Position numbers and translations under genes: made by a program. The notes beneath the pieces are model-generated. The model had not been told where the DNA came from, did no database searches, and worked only from the letters and a program-made list of their open reading frames with translations. A stretch of 14,994 bases of DNA, from positions 1 to 14,994 of the forward strand of contig QQUK01000180.1 of NCBI GenBank assembly GCA_008501655.1, read 5' to 3'. Shown one piece after another: positions 7,462-12,911 of the stretch. Within the stretch, counting starts at the first letter, position 1. Each line of letters starts with the position of its first letter. The DNA comes from Calditrichota bacterium (lineage in GTDB: Bacteria > Zixibacteria > MSB-5A5 > GN15 > FEB-12).

Positions 7462-8616
7462 TTATGCCTCCACTTCAACCGGTTTCATTTTTTCAACATC
7501 TTGCTCTATCGCATTTATCTCTTCGGTCACATCTATTCCGACGGGACACCAGACAATACACCGGCCGCATCCGACACAACCAAAAGTGTCAAACTGGTCA
7601 ACCCAGCTTGCAAATTTATGTGTTAACCATTGTCTGTATCGTGATTTGATAGATGCCCGGACAACACCACCGTGAATGTAAGAGTAATCCTTACTGAAGC
7701 ATGAATCCCATAATCGGGTTCTTTTGCTATCTTCACCGGAAAGACTCGTTTCATCCAGAATATCAGAGCAAAAACAGGTCGGGCATACCATCGTACAGTT
7801 TCCGCAGGAGACGCACCGTTCCTGAATTTCAGCCCAGTACGGATGATTCAGATTATCAAGTAGCAATTCTTTGAGGTTTTCTGTGGAAATCGAACGACCC
7901 ATCTTGTTTTTAGCACTGCTTATCTTTGCCTCTTCAAGAGCTAGCGCATCGTCCGGTGCTAGAGCGATCCCTTCAATGTTACTCAATACTTTTACACCGG
8001 CAGCAGACCCCGTTTTAATAACAAACCGATGATTTTTTCCGTCAATCAGTTCAGTGACTGCAAGATCAAACCCTTTTGTTGCTTCAGGTCCGGTTTTCAT
8101 AGAGTCGCAAAAACAGCTATACGCAGTTTCGGTACAGTTGGTCGTGACTATAAACAGATTATCTCTTTGCTGTTTATAGTACGAGTCAACATAGTCGCCT
8201 TCTATGAATATCTTGTCCTGAACCAAGATAGCGGAAAGTTCACACGGTTTGATACCTATCAAAGCGAGTTTCTCTACCGGATCACTGCTTTTTATTACAG
8301 TGACCTTTCCATCAATCTTTTTAGTCTGAAGTAAAGTAAGCTTTGGAGGGAAAAGAAATTTTTTACATGATTGCGGTCCGACGTTGTATCCGAATAATGC
8401 TTTATCTTTTCTCTTTTTCAGAGAATATGAACCGGCTTTATGGACATCAGTCATACCGATCGGAAGTTCATCAATAGATTGAATTTCATCATATAATATT
8501 GTTTCATCTTTTACAACCGGAGCAATCGTTTTAAATTTTTGCTTTTGTAAAATCTGAACAAGAGATGAAATGTTCTCTTTTGAAAGCAGATACTTTTTGT
8601 TTTTTTCTATTTTCAT
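7462..8616 (-). CDS. hydB: Hydrogenase beta subunit: double [4Fe-4S] ferredoxin-like protein (AsrA-like)
   Basis: The first gene of the operon encodes 384 residues related to sulfhydrogenase beta and anaerobic sulfite reductase subunit A. It shows GIKPCE (122-126), Cys161, Cys168 and Cys170 in a CxxTxxxCFC-like motif, and two [4Fe-4S] ferredoxin motifs: Cys268/271/274/278 and Cys347/350/353/357. In the known complexes it relays electrons between the gamma flavoprotein and external carriers or sulfur substrates. The ATG at 8616 has AAAGG about four bases upstream. Its promoter is recognisable at 8668-8696. Whether this enzyme also reduces polysulfide cannot be told from sequence. Confidence 0.94.
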   Translation of the reverse strand: MKIEKNKKYLLSKENISSLVQILQKQKFKTIAPVVKDETILYDEIQSIDELPIGMTDVHKAGSYSLKKRKDKALFGYNVGPQSCKKFLFPPKLTLLQTKKIDGKVTVIKSSDPVEKLALIGIKPCELSAILVQDKIFIEGDYVDSYYKQQRDNLFIVTTNCTETAYSCFCDSMKTGPEATKGFDLAVTELIDGKNHRFVIKTGSAAGVKVLSNIEGIALAPDDALALEEAKISSAKNKMGRSISTENLKELLLDNLNHPYWAEIQERCVSCGNCTMVCPTCFCSDILDETSLSGEDSKRTRLWDSCFSKDYSYIHGGVVRASIKSRYRQWLTHKFASWVDQFDTFGCVGCGRCIVWCPVGIDVTEEINAIEQDVEKMKPVEVEA

Positions 8617-8667
8617 ATTACCTTTTAAATAACCTAAATTTATCCTCTATCATGGTTTTATTCATCT

Positions 8668-8696
8668 ATTATAATGAGCGTTAAATATAATAGCAA
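8668..8696 (-). promoter_or_regulatory. Sigma-70-type promoter of the hydrogenase/hyp operon
   Basis: On the minus strand a TTGCTA (8696-8691) and a perfect TATAAT (8673-8668) are separated by exactly 17 nt. The predicted transcription start is near 8661, about 45 nt upstream of the beta subunit ATG. No other equally good promoter is seen in the operon, whose genes are nearly contiguous. The -35 box is imperfect (4 of 6), which fits an activator-dependent promoter. Confidence 0.7.
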
Positions 8697-8710
8697 GTGA
8701 AATATTTCAC
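8697..8710 (-). promoter_or_regulatory. Crp/Fnr-type operator palindrome abutting the hydrogenase -35 box
   Basis: GTGAAATATTTCAC is a perfect 14-bp palindrome. Read on the minus strand with its flanks it is TGTGA-N6-TCACT, nine of ten positions of the classic Crp core. It ends one base before the -35 hexamer and its centre is about 42 bp upstream of the predicted start, the class II activator position. The binding factor is not in this window: the cyclic-nucleotide-domain protein of the operon has no DNA-binding domain. Identity of the activator is unknown. Confidence 0.6.
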
Positions 8711-8753
8711 ATTCTCGATAAGAACTCTCCTCATTTCCTCTATGGAATTTAGG

Positions 8754-8771
8754 TTGATTTGCACAAATCAA
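8754..8771. promoter_or_regulatory. Upstream palindrome, possible second operator for the hydrogenase promoter
   Basis: TTGATTTG and CAAATCAA form perfect 8-bp arms around a CA centre. The centre lies about 100 bp upstream of the predicted hydrogenase transcription start. The outer half-sites look like Fnr TTGAT/ATCAA, but the spacer is eight instead of four bases, so it is not a canonical Fnr box. A regulatory role is inferred from symmetry and position only. Confidence 0.35.
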
Positions 8772-8822
8772 TTCAAAGTTATAGGTAATCTGAGGTAATT
8801 GCTGACTTTTTGAGATAAGAAT

Positions 8823-8855
8823 AGTAGGTCGGTAACCCTCTGGTTTCGACCTACT
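8823..8855. repeat. REP-like imperfect hairpin
   Basis: AGTAGGTCG (8823-8831) is matched perfectly by CGACCTACT (8847-8855), with an inner AACC/GGTT stem and a CTCT loop. The full structure is 33 nt long. Neither side has a clear T-run, so it is not a convincing terminator. No gene ends nearby. It may be a dispersed extragenic palindrome; only a similar, not identical, structure occurs at 12325 in this window. Confidence 0.5.
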
Positions 8856-8910
8856 GATTTTCAATCAAAATTGTTTGTATAATCTAAATCAACTACTTAA
8901 CTATCGCACA

Positions 8911-9006
8911 GGTAGCCCACCCCTTGGGGTGGGTTTTTGTTCTATCTCATTATCATAGATAATAATCATTAAATCTACCACACATTTTCATCGTTGTCCG
9001 AAGGAG
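8911..9006 (+). repeat. Dispersed hairpin repeat, copy A
   Basis: The repeat begins with a perfect hairpin, CCCACCCC (8916-8923) TT GGGGTGGG (8926-8933). A conserved tail follows (TTCTATCTCAT, ATCATAGATAA, AATCATTAAATC) ending in TTGTCCGAAGGAGAA. The same order of elements occurs at 10485 and 12078. Copy A continues directly into a terminator and a tRNA-Ser 3' fragment that only the copy at 12078 shares. On the plus strand the hairpin is followed by TTTTTG and would look like a terminator, but no plus-strand gene precedes it. Confidence 0.8.
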
Positions 9007-9035
9007 AAAAACACACTTCTACTCCGCTCAGTGTG
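9007..9035 (-). terminator. Rho-independent terminator, duplicate of the tRNA-Ser terminator
   Basis: On the minus strand CACACT (9035-9030) pairs with AGTGTG (9017-9012) and is followed immediately by TTTTT and CTCC. It lies 200 nt downstream of the hydrolase stop codon and could end that transcript. The same flanks (T-run, CTCCTTCGG, and the tRNA-Ser acceptor end) are found at 12177-12211, with a different loop and inner stem. Confidence 0.55.
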
Positions 9036-9045
9036 ACAATATAAA

Positions 9046-9066
9046 GCGGAGAGGCAGGGATTCGAA
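9046..9066 (-). repeat. tRNA-Ser 3'-end fragment (attachment-site-like direct repeat)
   Basis: These 21 bases are identical to 12223-12243: the acceptor 3' strand, discriminator and 3' half of the T-arm of the intact tRNA-Ser, plus one flanking base. Identity stops inside the T-loop. Truncated tRNA 3' ends of this kind are typical of att sites made by tyrosine recombinases, but no integrase is present between the two copies. It could also be part of a larger segmental duplication that includes the terminator and hairpin repeat. Confidence 0.7.
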
Positions 9067-9234
9067 AGAGTGTATTTTTATAAGTTTTGTAATCCATTGA
9101 CTTACACCAAAACAATTGAAATTCATATGTTAATTTGCATAAACTTAGGTCAAGTTGTTTTAAGTTCCTTCAATCTGTTTGTTAGAGAATCATTTGAAAA
9201 AACTAGTGAGTGGTCGATCCTTTTCTAACAATGA

Positions 9235-10275
9235 TTACTTTTGATCTATAAAATTTACAGATTTTACAATCTGACTTGAAAAATCATCCGGGAATTCATG
9301 TCCATTATCTGGGTATATTACTATTCTGTTTGGAACATCCAATTTATCAAATATAACTGACATTTCTTTTTGTCTTTCTAATGCCCAATCATTTTCGCCA
9401 CAGATCATCGATATTCTTAAACCTTTTAAACCAGATGAATAAATTTCATCTGCCCCAAATTCTCTTGGTTTTACCGGAAATGCCAGTACTAAGCCTTGAG
9501 CTGATATATGATTATTAATAGCCAAGTCAATAGATAACATTCCTCCGGCTGATTGTCCGGCAAGTATAACTTTTGAAGTATCTATCAGATAATCTTCTCT
9601 GATTTTCTTAAAAATTTCTTTAATATCAGTCTTACCTTCAGGTCCGAACCTGCGTTTTATTGAGCATATGAAATTTCCACCCTGTACATAGACTACTATA
9701 TAGTTTTCATTCAGAAATGCGGAGCGCCAATAATGCTGTAAATTTTGAATACTCCCAATGCCACCATGAAAAATCATGAATAGTGGATATTTTTTATTTT
9801 CATTAAAATTATTCGGTTTTTGAATATAATATTCAGCTTTAGTGATTTCATTCATCTTCTTAACTAACTCATTATTCTGTTCCAGAATTGAAGGATACCG
9901 ATCAATGTTTTCAAATTCTTTTGTAAAGCTGGGATAGGTTTTGTCTCTTAATGTAAAAAAGACAGAAACTCCGGATTTTACTAACTCTTCACACATGCTT
10001 AGGCATTTATCAAATTGTTTGGGAGTTGAATATAATGTACCTAATTGATGAATAATTGACGACTTTGTAAAATTATTTTTAGTGTTATGAAATGCATCTT
10101 CATATAATTTTATTGCTGCATTTGTATCTGTTTCAATTATTGGAACAACTTCATCATATAGTTCCCAGAATTCAGTACCGCTTTCAATTTGATTTACTTC
10201 TAAAACTTCTTGACTGCACAGTTTTACACTAATTGTCAAGATACATAAAACTAGAATCATAAACTTCGCTGACAT
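9235..10275 (-). CDS. Secreted alpha/beta-hydrolase (esterase-like) with N-terminal TPR-like helices
   Basis: The 346 residues start with a signal peptide (hydrophobic 5-20, cleavage likely near CSQ at 20-22; the Cys20 position hints at a lipoprotein but the lipobox is poor). Residues about 30-110 are helical and TPR-like. From 160 on there is an alpha/beta-hydrolase fold with oxyanion FHGG (169-172), nucleophile elbow GQSAG (Ser242), acidic Asp296 in CGENDW and His326 in DNGHEF, a complete catalytic triad. It most resembles dienelactone hydrolase or PHB-depolymerase-type esterases; the substrate is unknown. The ATG has an excellent GGAGGAG ribosome site five bases upstream. It is monocistronic between repeat copies and more AT-rich than the hydrogenase genes by eye. 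Confidence 0.88.
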   Translation of the reverse strand: MSAKFMILVLCILTISVKLCSQEVLEVNQIESGTEFWELYDEVVPIIETDTNAAIKLYEDAFHNTKNNFTKSSIIHQLGTLYSTPKQFDKCLSMCEELVKSGVSVFFTLRDKTYPSFTKEFENIDRYPSILEQNNELVKKMNEITKAEYYIQKPNNFNENKKYPLFMIFHGGIGSIQNLQHYWRSAFLNENYIVVYVQGGNFICSIKRRFGPEGKTDIKEIFKKIREDYLIDTSKVILAGQSAGGMLSIDLAINNHISAQGLVLAFPVKPREFGADEIYSSGLKGLRISMICGENDWALERQKEMSVIFDKLDVPNRIVIYPDNGHEFPDDFSSQIVKSVNFIDQK

Positions 10276-10484
10276 AGTTACTCCTCCATTAATGATTTAA
10301 AAATATACCTGGTAACGCATTGATTTACGAAATAGAAACTAAAAAGTTGCTATCATAGTCAATTATAGTTAATAAAGCCTTCAACTGAAATGAGTATATT
10401 TTTAGTACTGTTTTAATCTGATATTTTATTCTAACCATAATTATTTCCGCAACATATCCTGGACTTTGTCGTCTACATACATAT

Positions 10485-10577
10485 GCCGGGTGCCCCACCC
10501 CTTGGGGTGGGTTTCTGTTCTATCTCATCATCATAGATAACAATCATTGAATCAACCCTCCATTACTGCAAATGTCC
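10485..10577 (+). repeat. Dispersed hairpin repeat, copy B
   Basis: GCCGGGTGCCCCAC leads into the perfect hairpin CCCACCCC (10494-10501) TT GGGGTGGG (10504-10511). The tail TTCTATCTCATCATCATAG and AATCATTGAATCAACC matches copies A and C, with alignment fading at TGTCC. Unlike A and C it does not continue into the terminator and tRNA fragment. Confidence 0.8.
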
Positions 10578-10605
10578 AAAGTCCCAAGTAGGTAGGGTTT
10601 CAGGA

Positions 10606-10623
10606 GAGAATCGAAAGATTCTC
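10606..10623. repeat. Small hairpin with GAAA loop
   Basis: GAGAATC and GATTCTC form a perfect 7-bp stem closed by a GAAA tetraloop on the plus strand. It sits between repeat copy B and the inverted hairpin at 10701. No T-run follows it. Its role is unknown. Confidence 0.4.
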
Positions 10624-10700
10624 GAAGAACCAGACAAAGAAACAGTTAGTAATTATGCATGCAATCCAGATAGCCTACAGTTTGAGGTCGATTCTCTATT

Positions 10701-10725
10701 CCCACGGCAAGCCGTGGGGCACCCG
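10701..10725 (-). repeat. Inverted copy of the repeat hairpin (copy D, hairpin part only)
   Basis: On the minus strand this reads CGGGTGCCCCAC followed by GGC TT GCC and GTGGG, the same head as copy B. The two inner C-C/G-G pairs of B are exchanged for G-G/C-C pairs, so the 8-bp stem stays perfect. The conserved tail of the repeat is absent. Together with copy B it forms inverted ends about 240 bp apart. Confidence 0.65.
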
Positions 10726-10792
10726 ATGCTCAAGTTGCATTAAGTTGAGTTATCTTTTATCAAGTAGATTGTTAGAAAAAGTGGAAAAAGAT

Positions 10793-11902
10793 TTAGGGAA
10801 TAAATTTTTCAAAGGTAGTGCCATTGAATTTATAAGCCCCTGCATTGAGAGTACCAAGCCATAACACACCTTGATTATCTTTATAAATAGAGAAAATATT
10901 GACAATCTCTTTTTCTTCTTTAACAGGATAGTGAATTAAGTTTTCTCCATCATGTCGCCAAACACCTTCATCATAAGTTGCCATCCATAAATCATTGTTG
11001 TTGTCTTTTACAACTGACATAAAGTATGGATAATAATTTTCATTACCATCCATTGATACGCCGGTACCTTTTTTCCTGCTATAATTGATACTATTTATTT
11101 CTTTTTTTATAGAGTTCTCCAAGTAGATATCGTAGCGATATTTTGTATTGCAGAACCAAAATAATCCATCTTTATCTTCAATAATAGAACGAATACCGAA
11201 AGATCCTCCGTTTGGTATCTCGGTCAAATGTTTTTCATAGAGCCAGCTAACTGATTTGCCATCATAACGACACACACCAAGCGATGCAGTACCAAACCAT
11301 ACTGCTCCATTGTTATCCTTATACATTGAGTAAATACCGTAAGGGTTATAGGATGCATTTGGATTAATTGAATAGAATTCATCAGCTTGTTTGGTTTTGG
11401 GGAACTCTAAAAAGTACAAAAACTTGCCATCATACCTATAAGGTCCATTTCTGTTCCATCCCAATCTGAACCATAAATCATCAGAATCTAACTTCCATTC
11501 ATTTTTAGAGGAATTACTATTAAAAACTTTTAATGTTGTAAATTGTTGTCCATCAAATTTACTGACACCTTCTGGTGTGTCGAAGAAAATGTTTCCATTT
11601 TTGTCTTCTTGTATCTCTAATATCTCATTACTACACAAACCATCTTTAATTGTAAAATGAGTTATAATTTTTCCATCATATTTATAAACACCTTCACCTC
11701 CAAACCAATAGTTATTCTTTTTGTCCTGAAAAATTATCATTAGACCTTTATCCATGTCTGAGACAGTTTCTCCAATGGAAACAATTGAAGTCTGGTTGAT
11801 TTTATTGTTTATAGCATTATGATCTCTATTTTGCGCAAGACTCAAAGAAAAAAATGTCAATATAGTAAAAAGAAGAAGAGTAATTAGTGTTATTGTTCTC
11901 AT
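10793..11902 (-). CDS. Secreted beta-propeller protein (two-component-regulator propeller repeats)
   Basis: The 369 residues from the ATG at 11902 begin with a clear signal peptide (MRTITLITLLLFTILTFF, cleavage near LAQ). The rest consists of about six or seven blades with the Reg_prop pattern, for example EDKNGN, then (L/V)WFGT, G(V/A), and YDG. Such repeats form the periplasmic sensor of hybrid two-component systems, but here no transmembrane helix, kinase or DNA-binding domain follows: the protein ends after the last blade at KFIP. It may be a stand-alone extracytoplasmic binding protein. A TTG at 11917 would add five residues; the ATG gives a more normal signal peptide. No ribosome site precedes either start. 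Partner and ligand are unknown. Confidence 0.87.
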   Translation of the reverse strand: MRTITLITLLLFTILTFFSLSLAQNRDHNAINNKINQTSIVSIGETVSDMDKGLMIIFQDKKNNYWFGGEGVYKYDGKIITHFTIKDGLCSNEILEIQEDKNGNIFFDTPEGVSKFDGQQFTTLKVFNSNSSKNEWKLDSDDLWFRLGWNRNGPYRYDGKFLYFLEFPKTKQADEFYSINPNASYNPYGIYSMYKDNNGAVWFGTASLGVCRYDGKSVSWLYEKHLTEIPNGGSFGIRSIIEDKDGLFWFCNTKYRYDIYLENSIKKEINSINYSRKKGTGVSMDGNENYYPYFMSVVKDNNNDLWMATYDEGVWRHDGENLIHYPVKEEKEIVNIFSIYKDNQGVLWLGTLNAGAYKFNGTTFEKFIP

Positions 11903-11908
11903 ATTTGC

Positions 11909-11938
11909 ATTGTACAATCAAATATTTTATTTGTTCAA
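11909..11938 (-). promoter_or_regulatory. Candidate promoter of the propeller gene, possibly leaderless
   Basis: On the minus strand TTGAAC (11938-11933) and TACAAT (11914-11909) are 18 nt apart. The TACAAT ends six bases before the ATG at 11902, so transcription would begin at or next to the start codon. This fits the absence of a ribosome binding site. Similar AT-rich hexamers arise easily here, so support is moderate to low. Confidence 0.35.
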
Positions 11939-12077
11939 TTAAAAGAATGCGGGATTACCGCTACATTCGAGTGTTTCCCGCCAAAGCATGCCGAACTAAT
12001 TTATGGTTAAAAATACTATATATTACTTACATATAATTTCAAGTATGTCCAAGGAGATATGAAGTGCCAAGCCGGGT

Positions 12078-12176
12078 GCCGGGTGCCCAACTCTTGGAGT
12101 CGGATTCTGTTCCATCTCATCATCATAGATAATAATCATTAAATCAACCACCCATCATCGCCGTTGTCCGAAGGAG
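12078..12176 (+). repeat. Dispersed hairpin repeat, copy C (degenerate hairpin)
   Basis: GCCGGGTGCCC leads into CCAACTC TTG GAGTCGG, a weaker hairpin with one mismatch. The well conserved tail follows (CATCTCATCATCATAGATAA, AATCATTAAATCAACCACCC, TTGTCCGAAGGAG). The short GGGTGCC just before it is repeated in tandem. As in copy A, the repeat runs into a terminator and the tRNA-Ser 3' end. Confidence 0.78.
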
Positions 12177-12211
12177 AAAAACAGACTTTCCACCAAAGTG
12201 GACTCAGTGTG
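12177..12211 (-). terminator. Rho-independent terminator of tRNA-Ser
   Basis: On the minus strand, starting 12 nt after the tRNA, CACACT pairs with AGTCTG (one mismatch) around an inner TCCAC-TTTG-GTGGA stem (12202-12198 with 12193-12189), followed by TTTTT and CTCC. Position directly behind the tRNA and the T-run support a terminator. Confidence 0.6.
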
Positions 12212-12223
12212 ACTACTATAAAG

Positions 12224-12310
12224 CGGAGAGGCAGGGATTCGAACCCTGGATACCCGTTAGAGTATAACGGTGTTCGAGACCGTCGCATTCAGCCGCTCTG
12301 CCACCTCTCC
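12224..12310 (-). tRNA. tRNA-Ser, anticodon CGA
   Basis: The minus strand folds into a class II tRNA of 87 nt. The acceptor stem is GGAGAGG with CCTCTCC; the D-arm begins TGGCAGAGCGG; the anticodon stem ACGGT/ACCGT has loop CTCGAAC, giving anticodon CGA (reads UCG). A long variable arm follows, and the T-arm is CAGGG TTCGAAT CCCTG. The discriminator is G, as usual for tRNA-Ser. CCA is not encoded. The last 20 nt are duplicated at 9047-9066. Confidence 0.96.
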
Positions 12311-12324
12311 GAAAATTTCTAATT

Positions 12325-12349
12325 GGCAGAACCACTAATGGGTTCTGCC
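12325..12349 (-). terminator. Hairpin between the tadA operon and tRNA-Ser, possible terminator
   Basis: GGCAGAACC and GGTTCTGCC form a perfect 9-bp stem with a 7-nt loop, 46 nt after the stop codon of the last membrane-protein gene. On the minus strand it is followed by AATTAGAAATTTT, which has only a weak T-run. It may end the tadA operon transcript or be a REP-like extragenic palindrome resembling the structure at 8823. Confidence 0.4.
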
Positions 12350-12395
12350 CTACTACTTATAAAACTTAGATAGGATAATAAATCGCAACTGATTT

Positions 12396-12911
12396 TCAAG
12401 CGGTATTTTTTGTTTTTAACAGTGTCAGTTGGCTTTCTATCAGTTTTTTGATAAAACCGAACCGTGGACGGACAAATTGAAAAACCACAAACGAAATTAT
12501 CTCAAAAAATGCAGCCTCACGAAACCGCCCCGTCAGGAAATAATACCCGACTCCGTACACTGCCACCAAAGCAATCACGATAAATATCGGTTTCAGATGA
12601 ATTGCCAGGCTATCCCGTAAGTCTTCCTCAAGCGTCTCCTCCGATTGTACCATCAGGGTTTTCTGCAGCATCGATTTTTTCCACAACGCCCAGCCAAAAT
12701 TGATAAGCGAAAGAACAGCAATCAGAATAAACAAAATATTAGCATTATCATATCCGACCATCGGATTGCTCCATTGCCGGTTTATATCAAGATAATAACA
12801 GACAAACAGAAGTGCCCCGGGCCCGATGATGTTGACCGTCAATCCGAAATAAAGGGATTTGATCATTATATAATTGAGGTTGTACTTATCCGACCGGGTT
12901 GGTTTGTCCAT
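12396..12911 (-). CDS. Predicted four-helix membrane protein (unknown function), paralogue of its neighbour
   Basis: I do not recognise the family. The 171 residues contain four hydrophobic helices (about 18-41, 56-77, 106-127, 131-148), a charged cytoplasmic loop with EETLEEDLRD between helices 2 and 3, and a basic amphipathic tail RPRFGFIKKLIESQ. This layout repeats in the gene just upstream, whose tail reads KGRFQAFIDKVERY, suggesting an old tandem duplication. The start overlaps the end of that gene by 26 nt; an internal ATG at residue 16 would remove the overlap. Probably a subunit of a heteromeric membrane complex; no catalytic motif is seen. Confidence 0.75.
   Translation of the reverse strand: MDKPTRSDKYNLNYIMIKSLYFGLTVNIIGPGALLFVCYYLDINRQWSNPMVGYDNANILFILIAVLSLINFGWALWKKSMLQKTLMVQSEETLEEDLRDSLAIHLKPIFIVIALVAVYGVGYYFLTGRFREAAFFEIISFVVFQFVRPRFGFIKKLIESQLTLLKTKNTA

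Larger units (their letters stand above)
8617..9234. other. Intergenic region between the hydrogenase operon and the hydrolase gene
   Basis: Apart from the promoter, two palindromes, the 8823 hairpin, the dispersed repeat at 8911 and the tRNA-Ser 3' fragment with its terminator, nothing coding is convincing. The 68-codon minus-strand frame at 8658-8864 runs over both the promoter and the hairpin and has no recognisable protein features. The part from 9067 to 9234 is AT-rich and I see nothing specific in it. Confidence 0.6.
10276..10792. other. Non-coding region holding two repeat hairpins
   Basis: Between the propeller and hydrolase genes there is no credible gene. The region contains repeat copy B, a small hairpin at 10606, an inverted hairpin at 10701 and otherwise AT-rich sequence. 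A TATAAT on the minus strand (10367-10362) could serve the hydrolase but has no good -35 partner. A 69-codon plus-strand frame at 10655-10864 crosses the inverted hairpin and the end of the propeller gene and is not believed. Confidence 0.6.
11903..12223. other. Intergenic region between the propeller gene and tRNA-Ser
   Basis: Contains the candidate propeller promoter, an inverted repeat GCGGGA (11949-11954) and TCCCGC (11976-11981) with a 21-nt loop, repeat copy C and the tRNA-Ser terminator. I see no gene here. Confidence 0.55.

Noticed and set aside
4068..8616. HoxHYUF-type (group 3d) or F420/heterodisulfide-linked (group 3a/3c) hydrogenase
   Set aside because: The partner subunits are AsrA- and AsrB-like, with no NuoE/NuoF-like, FrhB-like or MvhD-like proteins, which fits group 3b.
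8754..8771. Canonical Fnr box
   Set aside because: Half-sites TTGAT and ATCAA are there but the spacer is eight, not four, bases.
8658..8864. 68-codon minus-strand frame upstream of the hydrogenase operon
   Set aside because: It covers the hydrogenase promoter, both palindromes and the 8823 hairpin, has no ribosome site or domain, and its composition looks non-coding.
8911..8940. Plus-strand rho-independent terminator reading of the copy A hairpin plus T-run
   Set aside because: No plus-strand gene lies upstream, and the T-run is not kept in copies B and C; it is better explained as the head of the dispersed repeat.
10655..10864. 69-codon plus-strand frame
   Set aside because: It runs through the inverted repeat hairpin and into the antisense of the propeller gene; no protein features.
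9067..12076. Intact mobile element between the tRNA-Ser end copies
   Set aside because: There is no integrase, transposase or phage gene; only a possible decayed island or duplication can be argued.
8911..12223. CRISPR array
   Set aside because: The repeat copies are about 1.5 kb apart, differ in sequence, one is inverted, and there are no regular spacers or cas genes.
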